A DNA stretch of 64,000 bases, taken from contig CM022674.1 in the NCBI GenBank assembly GCA_012295275.1, positions 10,727,675-10,791,674 on the forward strand, read 5' to 3'. The position numbers were made by a program, and so were the translations under genes. Shown one piece after another: positions 37,538-64,000 of this stretch. The stretch is from Chrysomallon squamiferum. Taxonomy: Eukaryota > Mollusca > Gastropoda > Neomphalida > Peltospiridae. Each line of letters starts with the position of its first letter. The first letter of the stretch is position 1. The notes beneath the pieces are model-generated. The model was given only the letters and a program-made list of their open reading frames with translations, searched no databases and had not been told where the DNA came from.

Positions 37538-37725
37538 AATTACGGTTCGAGATTTTATTCGTTTTTCAAATCATTCTTATTATCTTTGTCCATCTTAAAA
37601 TCACAGGGCAAATACAAATAAAAGTAAAGAAAGAATAAAAAACTAAATCTGCACAAGAGAAAATGTCAAAGATACGGCATCATAGGTGCCAACTAGAGGC
37701 AATTATACCGTTGCTATGGGAGAGA

Positions 37726-37733
37726 TGACGTCA
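37726..37733. promoter_or_regulatory. Perfect CRE (TGACGTCA), site 1
   Basis: A consensus CREB/ATF palindrome in the context GATGACGTCACAG. It is the first of three within about 700 bases. Confidence 0.4.
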
Positions 37734-38333
37734 CAGCTCTACTTGGTACGGAACACAATTCATTTACGTGTTCTTTGCTGGCGGGTTAAATGGTTTTCAG
37801 GATATATCTGTCAATATTTTCATCCAAGAGGGAATTTATGTCCACCTTCGTTCTACTGGCTGGCGATATCTTTTCAGAGTATCTCATTTCTTTCAGTGTT
37901 AGCTACTGTAAGGCTAGCGGCAACAAATAATACATCAACAGACAAATATTCTGAGTGACGATAGGGCAAAGCCGCTTAACGAAACGAAAATCATTATTTC
38001 GATATTCTCGTTTTACCAGAAGACTTGTCAAGGATACATTTTAAAAGTTAATGGCAATTCAGAAATAAACGTTAACGAGGTAACGATGACACAGTTAATT
38101 TTAATAACGCAAAATAAAATAAATAAAATAAATAAATAAGTGCACCTGTGAAGGCTGTGGAGATATAAAGAAATTATTTAACTATATTGCGCATTCTTCC
38201 AAATTATGTTCATTATTATTATTTTTTTATAATTTCCCCCACCGTCGTCAAATCATAATTAATATGCCAACGAAGTTTAATAATCAAAGAGTATAGCTTA
38301 AAAACATATGGGCGTTGCCATTTTTGCCATAGC

Positions 38334-38431
38334 CGTGACGTCATCGCGTACATGGCCGATCTGTTTGTACTAGTTTTTCCAGCGTCAGAAAAATACAACT
38401 GTCAGTCCACCATACTCGCGATGACGTCACG
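38334..38431. promoter_or_regulatory. Inverted pair of CREs (15-bp perfect arms)
   Basis: CGTGACGTCATCGCG at 38334-38348 is repeated as its exact reverse complement at 38417-38431. Each arm contains a perfect TGACGTCA (38336-38343 and 38422-38429). Beyond the perfect arms the inverted similarity continues imperfectly inward (ATGG..GA.CTG on both arms). It could be a bidirectional regulatory element or the remnant of an inverted-repeat mobile element. Confidence 0.5.
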
Positions 38432-38736
38432 ACGCTAATCGTTAAGGAGTAAAATGTTTGTTTCATATTATTTTAGTGTAATGAACGATATGTCACCTAA
38501 AAAACAGTAACTATAAAAATTTTGATTCGACCGTCTTTACTTTACTATCACAGGCACTTTAAAATAGAATAAATAAAAATAAATGAATAAACAAATAAAT
38601 AAAATAATGTTTTAAACTATAGAAACTATATCAGTAATAATTTTCGAAAGTTCGAACCATTTATTCATTTATAATTTCATATATCCGTCATGAGCACTGG
38701 GGACTCTCCAGTTAATTTGTCTGAAATTAGAAACAG

Positions 38737-38737
<1 letters not shown>

Positions 38738-38780
<43 letters not shown>
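38738..38780. repeat. Poly(A) tract, about 43 bases
   Basis: An uninterrupted A run. Confidence 0.95.
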
Positions 38781-38784
<4 letters not shown>

Positions 38785-40360
38785 GAAATATCCGACAAAA
38801 AAACACAGGTCTTTTGCTTTGCCCAAAACCATTTAGTGATGTTTGAATTGCTCTTGATACGCCCCCAGCATTGTCCATCTCAGCCTAGATATAAAAGAAT
38901 TTGAATTTAGAAAAATAACGGGAATATTTGTTTTTGAACTACTGGTATTTATATTAGTAAAAACATTTTTGGTGCAGTACAATTTGATAGTGTATGTATA
39001 TATTTCATAAAGGATCTTTTCCAATCTTTTTTTATAGCAATGCAGAGAAAAGATTTGAAACTCTCCAATTCAGTTACACTTTAAAAAATTTGCAATGAAA
39101 CAGATCACCTCTAGAGTTACCTATATATATATTACTAGTATTGTTTGTTTGCAGTCAGGGTTGTAAAAGAATGTATACAGAAGAAACCTAATCTAATTTT
39201 GAAAATTCCCACTGCTTACAATCCCATTGTTAAAAATACATCAAGTATAAAAAGTCATCACTCTAGCTAGGCTTGAACTGATAGTATCAGTGTGTAACAG
39301 CCTGCATTTTTCTACTGCTAGGACATGTAATATAAAATGCAGCTGCTGTATATTGTTAACTTAATTTACTTACAGATTAGCATTCTATATTCAGTTATGC
39401 ATACGATCACAATGATGTTCAGAAATATTTAAAACTTACAACTTACAACTAACAAATTTCATTCAGAAAGCTGTATTAAAATAATAATAATAATAATAAT
39501 TCAAACCCAAAATCTGTTGTTTATATAGTCAAATTCGGGACATTTCTGTTTGTCCCAGCATTCTAATTACAGAAACTATTTAAAATAAACATCTCATTGT
39601 CAATGAAAGAATGATGTCTCGTCTCAGTATTTACAAACTGAACTGTATTCAAAATACACTTTTCACTGAAGATCCTGACATGTTAGGCGACTACGACCTT
39701 TTTAAAATATTTTAGCAACTGCAAATTTGTTTGTTTACGGAAATTAAATAAATAGAAAAACAACTAACATATTATTTCTGAATGAACCTTTGAACATATC
39801 TACAAAAAGGTGAATACTATTGTATAATGGACTTGATTTAAAATACCAATTACATTCAGGTTTACCTCATTTATTATTGACCATGTACGGATGTGAGAAC
39901 TACCAGGACACCTTTGATTTGGTTTCTTACAGTGGGGCTAATTGGTTGTACACCAAGCTGTGCTTTATTCTAGCACATGAAGTCACTTCTGCTTCAGACA
40001 GCCTGATTAACAGTATTAACACTTGAACAGGACATGAACCTCTTCATATCTCCATTCAGGAAAAGTAACATCAGATTATCAGTGATAAAATAAATTATTT
40101 ATAGATACAAGAAAGCAAGTTAAGACCAATGAGGACATTTTGCTTTCCAGCATATACTGGTATATTCTTCTTAAACAGAACTGATGTTAAACAAGACATT
40201 ATATGAACATTTTTACTATCCATATGACAAAAAATTCAGAGAGAATGTCCCTTTGATTATTTGTAATTCTGAACAGAAAGACAGTTTGCAGAACTATGTA
40301 AAAATACACTTGCTTCTATAACAGAAAAATAAACAAAAATGATATCATAAAGACAAATAG

Positions 40361-43300
40361 CTTTATTTGACAAATGAAGTTACATATACACATACGAAAA
40401 TGAATGCACAAATTAAGACTAATCCTGTTGCCCATTCATCACATGCTACTAAAGATGGCCAAAAATATGCCAGTGTTTAAACTCTTCTTTTCAAATACAA
40501 GAATTATGAAATGGTATATTAATAAAATTATTTTCTTTTACAACAAATCTAGGATACGATGACATGGATAAGATTAAAACTTACTTTTCAATATCCAAAA
40601 TTTAAAAAAAAAATTAAAAGTTTTGATTAATGTTTTGAAGATGAAAACATACATGTCTAATTTTTACCAGGCAAAATATTAATTATGACATGCTGATGTT
40701 GCATACCAACAGTTTTGATAAATATTCATTTCTGATGAAAACTGTTTTTGAAAAAGATAGAACAAATATTCTTGTCATCAATGTTTTATACAAGAGCTCT
40801 GTATACTGGCTTTTTTCTCAGTACCAAGAGAAAAGTACTTTTTGTTTTAATATTTGTGAAAATGAGACAACAGGTTCTACTGGTTCACTACACGAAAATG
40901 GTTACACAAGCGAAGCTCTTGTATAGCTTCGGTTCTGTTACTACACACTTACATACATACACACACACATACAGACATCATCTGATATAGCCACTCACTC
41001 TTATACCATTACTAAATCGCATACAAAGTACAAGTGTGAAAAAACATCAAAACCCAAGACAAGTAAAACTGAGCAATATTAGAATATCAAGCCACTGATA
41101 ATGCAAGCAGTCTGATCCATTTTGTTGTCACCATGACAACATTTAACAAATGTTTCTTAACTTGTCATTACCTGCATTTTAAATACAGTATATGAAGATT
41201 TTCTAATTTTCTCTTTTTACATTATTTGTGATCCACATACTATTACTTTGTTATCTGTCAATTGTCATGTTTTTGTTTTCTAATTAATACTGTAAGGATG
41301 AAACTTTGCTAGGGTTGCAACAACTGTTTTATGCCAGTTATTTACATCTTCCAGCTGGAAATTTGAGTATTTCTTGCCATTAAAATCTAATTGATTAATT
41401 TTACCTGTCTTGGGACATGTATGAAAAAGGATAACAAACGAAATGACCTCACTGCATAGGCAAAAAAAAAAAAAACAAATAAACTAAACAAAATTTAAAT
41501 TTATAAAGTGTTAAGGATAAATGATTAATTACAAATTGGAGAATAAATACTAAATTAATGTAATATTTTAAAAAAGCAAATGAAAATAAGCCTAAATAAA
41601 GTCTACTAGATAACATACAAAACCTGTGCAGTGAGATTATGACATCTGCAATAGCGCAACTGTATATTTGTCAGTTAACATACATTGGCAATTCATATGT
41701 TTGTTAAGGTCACACAATAGGAAAAAAAATACACTAAACACACTTTTAATATTTCATCAACTTATACAATATGCTAACACAATTTTTTTTTTTGTTTTTT
41801 TTTCTTAAAAGATTTCAGTTAACTACGAATAAATAATAAGAGAAAAATATTAACTGTATGAATAAATACAAAACTCAAAAGAAATAAGGCTAGTTGATCT
41901 CGTTTATCACAAAACATTCTACAAATAGTGATAGGATGATGGTGTTTGTCCCAGTTCAAATACACTGCAGTAGAACCAGAATGAATGAAATTCACTTTTC
42001 TTTTTCACTTGGAAGGTATGAATACATTTTCAATTGCTATAATTTTTATTGGCTTTATTCTTGTTTGGTATTTTAATATCCTTCAACTTTGAATTATTAT
42101 TTTTTAACAGCTCATTATTTTATGCATGCTGCAGTGTATGTGAAAAGTGGAGAAAACCCCAATAGCCAAGCCAAGAAAGTGTTTCAGTTCATTAAATATA
42201 TTTTAAAAACTCAACCGAACAGTAAAATTGCACTGTTTATATTTTTAATAGTCTGTTGGTGTTTGTGCTGTTTTAAGAAAAAAAAAAAAAATACACATTT
42301 ATTACATCAAATCTGTCTAACCAATGAATCTATTACAATAAAAAGAAATGCTTCGTTTGTAAAAGTGATAATGTCACAGATTTAAATAATGAACTTTTAC
42401 TGAAACTTGATTATTTTAAATTGCTTTTATATTCTGCTCAACTGGTATGCAAAACTAAAAATCTATATCTTGGTACAAAAGCTCCAAAATAATTGACAGC
42501 ATGAAATTAATATCATGCTGAAAGTATTAGAGAATTATTACTTTATGTTTGACAAGACTTCACCTGATATCTGAAACCTGCTAGTTGGTCCAGGTTAGGA
42601 TGGAATAGATCTGACCAGGTGCTAGATAAGTGTCTGAGAACTAACAATGATAAAATTGGTGCGTGTTACGAATAGATTTTTCCCAAGTACAGACACTAAA
42701 CAAAAAGACATCTGCACAGGCATTCAATAATGTGTCATCAGATGAACGATATTGTCTTCAAAAATGATTTTATTTTTATTTTTAAAAGCTTTTTGTTATG
42801 TTCATTTGTTAAGAAGATACACTAAAAGACTTCAACTATTCTACATTTTCAAGGAGAAAAAAAAAAAAAAAAAAAAAGATAAAAGAGGACTATCTTACTA
42901 CCTGGCAAGTGCACTTGTTGGAAAAGAATGGTATTCCCAACTTTAGTCCCGACCAAAAATTTACTTTAATTTTTAGTTTATTTATTTAAATTACTTATTA
43001 TTATTCTGTTATTTACTTTTCAATATAATTCATACATAACTACAAGTGTCTGCACAATATATCTTTAGAAATGTACATTTGCAACATTCAGCATCAATTG
43101 TGAAGGGTAAATTGCATATCCAAGAGGCCGGGACCAACAGATCAGTGTGCAGTTTTGGAAAATAATGACATGTTTAAAAGATAACACCTACAAGACCCTT
43201 GAGCGAGATGCATTTCTGATCACTATGACAACTGGTTTATAGCATTTACATCAAAATTCATCATTAAATATCAAAAAGATATAGGAATATTTATTGATTC

Positions 43301-44071
43301 TTTTTTTCTTCTGTTTTTTTGTTTGTTTTTTGTTTTATACACAAATATCTCACCTGAACATCTTACAAGCATCCAAGACAATTAATCATCGCAAGTTGTT
43401 CATTAAACACAATAAAATGCTACTGTTTTGTAGTGAAATTAAAATTTCTTATCCCACTACATAAATATTACCTACAAGTTTTGTTTGGCATTGCCCCGAA
43501 GCAGACGACAGCTGAGAAAAATCAGATTCGTTCTGAATTCATTAGAACCACATCCAACCACAGGCATTGCTTTTATGTCAAGGCAACATCTGGAGTATGA
43601 TGTGATTCAATGACAACAAAGATTATTGCAAAAAATGTATCGTTTCCTGAATGCCGTTTACAAGCCTTCCAATATCTGTAAGTTCCATCCACCTGTGTTC
43701 ACATGTTATTTATCCAATCAATGGCAAAGCTTGCTATAGATCCAACAACCTGTAAGAAAGCTTTCGGTACAACCAACCAGCAAGCTTGCAGATTTGTTTG
43801 AAGGCTTCATTGCTGTGTTGGTAATTTCCTCCAAAACGAAATAGAGACAGACACACAAAAAGATTCGTCTAACAAACGGGGAAAACTGTTCATGCCAAAA
43901 CCCACTTGTGTCATTTTTTTTTTTTTTTTTTTTTTTTATGTATTTTTTTTTTTTTTTAATATATATATTTAGTCAAGTGAAGAGAAATCTTGCAGACATT
44001 ACAAGCTTCCTCGTCATGAAACAAGATGCCGTGACAGAAAGAAGCGACAAGACACAGTACAGACGGTTTCA
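40361..44071 (-). other. Probable long 3' UTR of the G-beta gene
   Basis: Minus-strand sequence downstream of the G-beta stop, with no coding signal. An AATAAA on the minus strand at 40362-40367 (TTTATT on the plus strand) is a candidate poly(A) signal, which would give a 3' UTR of about 3.7 kb. It includes A/T runs at 42855-42878 and 43913-43960 and a palindromic GTTGTCaccatGACAAC at 41124-41140. The true end is not determined. Confidence 0.4.
43913..43960. repeat. Poly(T) tract
   Basis: Two long T runs separated by ATGTA, in the inferred 3' UTR just downstream of the G-beta stop. Confidence 0.9.
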
Positions 44072-58298
<14,227 letters not shown>

Positions 58299-59412
58299 GA
58301 TGGTTTATTAGTAAATAAAAATATAAATCTGAAAAAAGAAAAAAGTTAATAAATGTGTTAATAGACAGAGCAATAATTTAAGAAACAAGTAATTATAACT
58401 TATACTGAAACTAAATTGTGTTAGATAATGGCAAATGCAGCCACCAAAGAAGGGGAAAAAGAAAAAATAATAAACAAATAAATAAATTAAATATTCATAT
58501 TCTATGTCAGGTTATTATAAACAACAAAGACAAAATCTTTTTAAATAATAATTTCTTTGTATTTTTTATTTTTGTTTGTTTTTGAAGTATGGTATGGTTT
58601 GGATAAATCTTGATCAGCAGTCAGGATCTATAAAATATTTTATTTTATGTCAGTTCTATTTCTTGCAATCAGAATCTTACAATCTAAATGTCAAACAGCA
58701 CTGAATAACCTTTGTTTACAGCATATTAATGTAATTCATGTTTTAGAATAGCTAATCACATGGCACTGAATGGACTGAAATAGTTCTGCAGTTACTAATT
58801 TGCTTTTTATCAAAACAGAATGATTTTGAACAGTCAGGTATACATTTCCTGTGTTCAGGTGCATAAATTATCCACATGAATAAGAAAGTTAAAGATTTAA
58901 TGCCTTCATACTACCTATTAAGGCACAGCCCAACTGGTATGATTAAAAAATGTAATTTGACTTGTAAGATACAAAATACATATTTTGTTTAAAGCACTTT
59001 AAATTTACATACATTTATATTTAAAACTTGTGCCTTTCTTGACTTTGAGACATATTTCACTACTGAATCAATAAAAGCTGTATGGCATAAAATAAAAATA
59101 CTGTCTACTCAAAAGAAAAAGCAAACATGTTAACAAAAGCTGTACTTTGGGAAATGTACAATTATTTTTCCACGATAAAATATGATACTATACAGGAATA
59201 TTTTTTTGAAAACTGATAATAACAAGCCACTCATACAATGAAGTGCAAACAATAAGAACTGTAATAAATTAAAGATTAAGAGAAAACAATTATATTAAAA
59301 TACTTATACATTAATGGTTATCTATATAAGAAACCTGTAACTATTTCAGTGAAAACAATTACCTGGATGGTTAAAAGATAATATTCAGAATTATGCTAAT
59401 AAAGGTACTGAC

Positions 59413-59543
59413 CTAGTGGGATCCAGGAGAAGCCAACAAGACCGTCAAGCACACACCAATTCTTTTTTCACAAAAAATCCACAATCCAATAATATCCACA
59501 ACACTGCGACATTCGGTAACTAATGCATTATTCCTCTAGACAC
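59413..59543 (-). other. Candidate noncoding 5' UTR exon of the G-beta gene
   Basis: On the minus strand, acceptor ATTTATTTTAG at 59546-59544 and donor CACTAG|GTCAGT at 59412-59411 bound a 131-base, less AT-rich segment between the candidate first exons and coding exon 1. Confidence 0.5.
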
Positions 59544-60715
59544 CTAAAATAAAACAAAATATCAGTCATTAAAATACTTTTAGCCAGATTCAAACATTTG
59601 AACAAAATAAAATATTCAGACCCTTGGTTATTATATAAATATTGAAACTATTAGCAACAAAACGTTAAAAGAAACATTTTAATTTTTAAAACAAATTTAA
59701 CCTTTAATCTGACACTTTTCTATAATAAGATTCACAATAATTTGTTCAAAAATTTAAAATAAATAAATAAATAAACTCATTATTAATAAGATGTAAAAGA
59801 AGATGTAAACTTATTAAAACAATATTTATTCACTATCCATTATTATGTGTAATCAAAAAATTTAAAAAGAGTTTCATTTAAAATAATACTAATCCAAATT
59901 TGCCTGAAATTCCCAACTATAAAACTAAATGGCTTGTATGACCAGAACATGAACATTTATTATGATCTAAGGCCTAACTAAATAAATAGCAAAATAAATT
60001 TTAAAAAAAGAAAAATGCAGCAGAAGTATTTATTTTGCATCAAACTGAAGCATATGAAACAAAATCCATGATAAAATATGCTCAAGTACATATGGTTTTA
60101 CAGCAGAAGACAGAGCTAAGCTTCAATAAATGTTTATTTTGAACACACGATGTATGTTCTGTTCAATGGTAACAATGAAAAAAGACTATGCAGGCAAGCC
60201 AATTGGGATTAACAAATATGAAAAATTTGCTAATTAAAAGTATAAACATTTTACATCATTAAAAATCAATTACAATATTATATTATGAAATAATTTTACA
60301 CAGGGATAAATGTATTTTTTTTTTCTTTAAAATAATTTAAAATATTCAATATATAAAAACACAAGATTACAGAAAACTACTGTCACTACCATCAAAATAT
60401 ATGTATAGGGTGTGGTCATAAACAAACTGATGCAGCTTTCTTGCAATTCTTGACTCCTTTCAAGCCAAATTCTTTACAGCATTAAGTTTTTCAACCTGGC
60501 ATGAAATGAACATTATAAGTTAATATCAACGAGTATTTATTTTTTCTCAGTCGTTTCTGTCAAATACATTTTATATGTCATAACTGAAGCAGTAATACTT
60601 ATAGGATCATCTGAAGTAAAACCACCAGCATAAGTAGTAATTAAATATAACAGTATTACTAAACTACTCTATAGTGATAGCTACATTAAAATACTGAAAA
60701 GGTTAAAACATACCC

Positions 60716-60830
60716 AGACCAAATATTGTTAAATAAAATGGCCGACAATGAAGTCTGCATAATTGATCAGTATGAAAATATGCCGGCTCGCCATCTTGAA
60801 TATGTTTACACAACTCGCGCGCTCCACAAG
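60716..60830 (-). promoter_or_regulatory. Candidate alternative first exon/promoter B of the G-beta gene
   Basis: On the minus strand a GC-rich patch (GCGCGCGAG near 60820) with a YY1-type TTCAAGATGGCG (60788-60799) precedes a good donor, GGTCTGG|GTATGT, at 60715. The motif orientation agrees with leftward transcription. The 5' boundary is approximate. Confidence 0.4.
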
Positions 60831-61321
60831 AAAATTGAATGCACATGCACCATATATTTTAAGAAAATTATATTGGTAATACAAATCTTGGTGGACGTTA
60901 ATAATTTGATTATCAATAAATACAAGAAGGATCTACAAAACAAAATTAAAAAACTAAAGAATAAAAAAAGGAGAAAAAAAAAGCACAACATACAACCCAC
61001 TTCCTTTGTCGGCTTCTGCTGAGCAACTGGAATTACTGCAAAACGATGTGCTGACTTTAACAAGTAAATTTAGAATAAAGTTGCAATCAAACAACTGTAT
61101 GGATAAGGTATATCTACAAATCGTTTTACAGCATGCAAACTGTCAAATTGTTAAAACAAGGAACATGAATTGAGGTCACAGATGAAAGGGACTGGGATTT
61201 ACTGCATTTGCATACAGCAATGGCAAATGACAGGCATCAGACGACATACAATCAGGCTGAAAATAAGGCTACTCTTAATGATTTGTAAACAACCTATGGG
61301 ACTCCAAGATCATCTACTCAC

Positions 61322-61510
61322 CTGCCGATTATTGTGTAGTTAGTGTACATCCACACAAATGTAACATATATCTCACTTCGTCACCCTTTCCAAACATAAA
61401 TCAGACAGTTTCCCCACAAAGTCTACGCTTATCATGAACGACAAGGGTGCGGCGCCCCTGATCTTGGAATAAGGAACCCCCAGTGTAAATCAGTGCGCAT
61501 GCGCTTCTCT
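61322..61510 (-). promoter_or_regulatory. Candidate first exon/promoter A of the G-beta gene with NRF1 site
   Basis: On the minus strand a strong donor, CGGCAG|GTGAGT, ends an exon at 61322. Upstream lies the least AT-rich patch of this region (61430-61560), with a perfect NRF1-type TGCGCATGCGC at 61494-61504 and GGCGCC at 61451-61457. This arrangement is typical of a CpG-type core promoter. The transcription start is inferred. Confidence 0.5.
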
Positions 61511-62245
61511 TCGCACAGACTCTGTGTTCGATATCGATCGAGGAAGCAAGGACGCTCGAGAATAAAGAAATGATATTGATATTATTTCAATTTTTGTTTA
61601 ATATATTTCACGATATTTATTAATAATTAAAATTTATTTCAATGTAAATAATAGTTTTTATCTCAATGAATTATAAAAATATCCACAAATATAAATATCT
61701 AAACTTAAAAACATTAATTTGCTTATGTTTGAATATTGCTTTCAATAATCTACATATATATGTAACAACTTAAAATGTTTCAGTATTCTGATAAACTCTG
61801 TTAAATATGTAATATCATTCTTCTTGATAATACAAAAATCTGTTTTGTTTGAGCATAAATAACCATTAATATATTTAGATATATGTTTAAACAAATATTC
61901 ACTCTCATTATCACTTTGTACTTTTTCTTCTTGTTATATTATTATTATTGTTATGTTGTTGTTGCTGTTTTCTTATCATTATTAATGCTTTCATATTCTT
62001 CATATCTGTTTCATAGTCTGTATTTTGTTTATTTTCATCCCTTTCCCCACCCCCAATTAAGCTGACGTTGAATGATTTTATTATTTATTACTTGATATAA
62101 AGAAACATATTGCGAGTATTTGTGTGTAAACATAAATTTTTGGTTGTCTGTTTCTGTGTATGACTGTGTTTCTAGGTTATAATGGTTGAATACTGTGTAA
62201 TACATTACCTTGACTTGAAAATTTAATTACATCAGTTAATTAAAA

Positions 62246-62272
62246 CACACACACGCACACACACACACACAC
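62246..62272. repeat. (AC)n microsatellite
   Basis: A short AC run with one ACGC interruption. Confidence 0.88.
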
Positions 62273-63459
62273 AAACAAAAAAACCAAAAAAAACCCCAAT
62301 AACAATAAAAATTAATAATAAGTAAATAAATTAATTAATAAACTGTATTTTAGAGACGCTGAAGTATCCATGGCTATACTGGATTTGGAAAAATGTTCAG
62401 TTCATTGCGTAGTAACAGCAGCATTATTTGACCGGAGTTAGTAGGAACATCGAAAAAGAAAGATTAAAACGGAAATTCATGCGACACCTCTGTTGGTTTT
62501 TAATTAATTAACAAACCCGGCTTAAAACAGAATTAAGGCAATGCTTGTCAGGTTTTGGCGCGATTTAGTGTGTGGCGGCATATTATGCACACTGTTCTTA
62601 CAAACCAGCATTACCAAACTGGCAGACGGCAGTCGTCTGAAATTAATTGTATTACTCGGAGTCCAGTGACATCATAATTACATAAACAGTTGTAAAGTTA
62701 CTTGTGTCAGTCATATTTTGATTACTAAATACGAATAGAATGCGGCATATTAAAATCACTAAGTGTTTCGAAAAAGGACAAATGAAGACTAGCCACTAAA
62801 TGCAGATAAATTTGCTCAACACTTGTACCCATATAACGCGCTTTTCCAATTACATATTTTTACTGCAAATGTCGCTGGAGTACAAGGTCGATTCAAAATT
62901 TTTAATAGAAATGTTTCGTCAAAGCTTTTCTATAACCATGGATCGTAAAGGAACACTTTTTTTTTTCTATTCTCGGTTACGAAATGGCAGTTTTCCGATG
63001 CAGCACTGCATACGTCACACAGTTGTATCACGATGTCTCAGGGGTGGAAGAGACACAAAAATAAGGATCGCAGAGTGAGTGACATTCTACAAGCACACCG
63101 TGTGACCTACCATACGTTACTGTAATATAAATATCTGTAGGAAGAAAACAACAACAACCAAAACAAACAAAGAGAAGGACGTCACGCCACTTGATCTATA
63201 CATGGAAAGGACATTAAACCAGCAGACATTTCTTAAGAATATGGCAACCAAAATTACCTGAAAAATTATAAAATCAGATTAAGAGTTAGTTAACTTTAGC
63301 GTATTATAACATTATGTTGCGTAATCTGCTGAAACTTGTAATATAATTAGGTAATATCAGTATACGGTTTTTGTCGTTTAGTAGCTTCATGTGTTGTTAG
63401 TCCAGTAATGGCAGAAACGGGTAATAAAATAAAATAACAAATAAATAAATTAATAAAAA

Positions 63460-63510
63460 AAAAAAAAATAAATAAAATAAAATAAAATAAAATAAAATAA
63501 AATATAAATA
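63460..63510. repeat. (AAAAT)n microsatellite
   Basis: AAAAT pentanucleotide units following an A run at 63456-63468. Confidence 0.9.
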
Positions 63511-63755
63511 AATAAATTAAATAATTACAAAAAAGTAACACCCCCCAAAAATAATAAAAATTTACAAAAAGAAAAATTAAAAATTAACATAGAATATAAT
63601 CCAGACGGTTTTTAAAATTTTGTTTTCCAAATATTAAAAGTACAACAAGTAGTATTGTTCGGTCGAACGATAGAGACTAAAATAGATAAACATTCCCATT
63701 TTTTTAAAGGGAAATATTTTAAAAAGATTATTAAAGTAATAATAAAATAAAAAAT

Positions 63756-63800
63756 GTGATGGAAGAGCACTCGCTTAGACAGCGAAGATTCCTAATCCTT
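63756..63800 (+). repeat. tRNA-derived SINE-like fragment
   Basis: GGAAGAGCACTCGCTTAGAC followed by AGCGAAGATTCC resembles the D-arm to anticodon-arm part of an alanine-type tRNA (AGAGC-CTCGCTTAG...GCGA). No intact T-arm or acceptor stem follows. It is best read as a decayed SINE head. Confidence 0.3.
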
Positions 63801-64000
63801 GCTATGCCCGTTGTTTACTTTGACTGCCGCATTTGGTATTTCTTGTATGGTAATATCGGAGACTACATGTAATCAAGCCGGGACCCACTTGAAGCCTTAC
63901 AAAAAATTAAGGGCACACTGTACACAAAATGCTAAGAAATATAATGCAAAATGTAAAAAAAATACAGAAATAACTGAAAGAAGGATATTGCGGCTTAATC

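Larger units (their letters stand above)
31244..40360. other. Intergenic region between convergent caspase and G-beta genes
   Basis: No coding gene recognised. Contents are AT-rich sequence, many simple repeats (31985-32040, 33660-33730, 34843-34864, 35640-35810, 36376-36402, 37321-37358, 37507-37536, 38738-38780), a TCTCGCGAGA palindrome at 35129-35138 in a GC-richer island (34900-35330), and three perfect CREs between 37726 and 38429. The unassigned promoter-like motifs suggest an unannotated noncoding transcript or a mobile element. Confidence 0.45.
61511..64000. other. Intergenic sequence at right edge
   Basis: No gene recognised. Contents are AT-rich sequence, (AC)n at 62246-62272, an AAAAT pentanucleotide tract at 63460-63510, an E2F-like TTTTGGCGCG at 62553-62562 in a less AT-rich patch (62350-62680), and a tRNA-like fragment at 63756-63800. 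Confidence 0.5.

Noticed and set aside
37686-37958. Plus-strand 90-codon ORF near the first CRE
   Set aside because: No domain or homology recognised; length is within chance expectation for this less AT-rich patch.
60726-61022. Plus-strand 98-codon ORF beginning MLNKMADNEVCIID
   Set aside because: No recognised domain, a Lys-rich low-complexity tail, and overlap with the inferred minus-strand G-beta first exon; its ATGGCCGAC is more easily read as a YY1-type motif.
62800-63078. Plus-strand 92-codon ORF
   Set aside because: No recognisable motif, no splice context, AT-rich surroundings; likely chance.

Overview
The window is nuclear DNA of an animal, most likely a mollusc and perhaps a gastropod. 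It is very AT-rich and full of microsatellites and A/T runs. Its genes are split by GT-AG introns, and their products have close animal homologues. The G-beta protein carries residues I associate with molluscan G-beta (for example the NAITYFPNG stretch and the [12 protein letters not shown] stretch). No bacterial operon, CRISPR array, rRNA or convincing tRNA gene was seen.

Layout: (1) 1-11 kb is mostly repeat-rich intergenic sequence. At the extreme left there is a possible N-terminal exon of a leftward gene. Two dispersed copies of a (TC)n-tailed element lie at about 1.1 and 4.0 kb, followed by a compound minisatellite (30-bp units, then 49-bp hairpin-forming units, 4.95-6.7 kb). (2) 11.76-12.53 kb, minus strand: a 14-3-3 protein with an uninterrupted reading frame. 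(3) 14.87-15.95 kb, plus strand: an intronless coding region for a ten-helix SLC35C1/GDP-fucose-transporter-like protein, head-to-head with 14-3-3. (4) 22.04-31.15 kb, plus strand: a nine-exon caspase-2-like gene (CARD + long linker + p20 + p10, 545 aa when joined). Its first intron contains a second version of the CARD-completing exon. (5) 31-40 kb: convergent intergenic region with a TCTCGCGAGA promoter palindrome, a cluster of perfect CRE sites and many simple repeats. (6) 44.07-58.30 kb, minus strand: a complete eight-coding-exon G-protein beta-1 gene (343 aa) with a 10-kb second intron, a noncoding exon at 59.4 kb and two candidate alternative first exons at about 60.8 and 61.4 kb. (7) 61.5-64 kb: intergenic, with simple repeats and a tRNA-derived SINE-like fragment.

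The genes are not an operon or a dedicated system. They are independent housekeeping or signalling genes: phosphoserine adaptor, Golgi nucleotide-sugar transport, apoptosis/stress initiator protease, and heterotrimeric G-protein signalling. The most interesting item is the caspase-2 CARD exon duplication. The upstream copy (23735-23893) is in phase with exon 1, conserves the CARD core at the protein level despite heavy synonymous change, and ends in its own stop codon. It would therefore encode a 97-residue CARD-only product, a plausible endogenous decoy or regulator of the full-length caspase.
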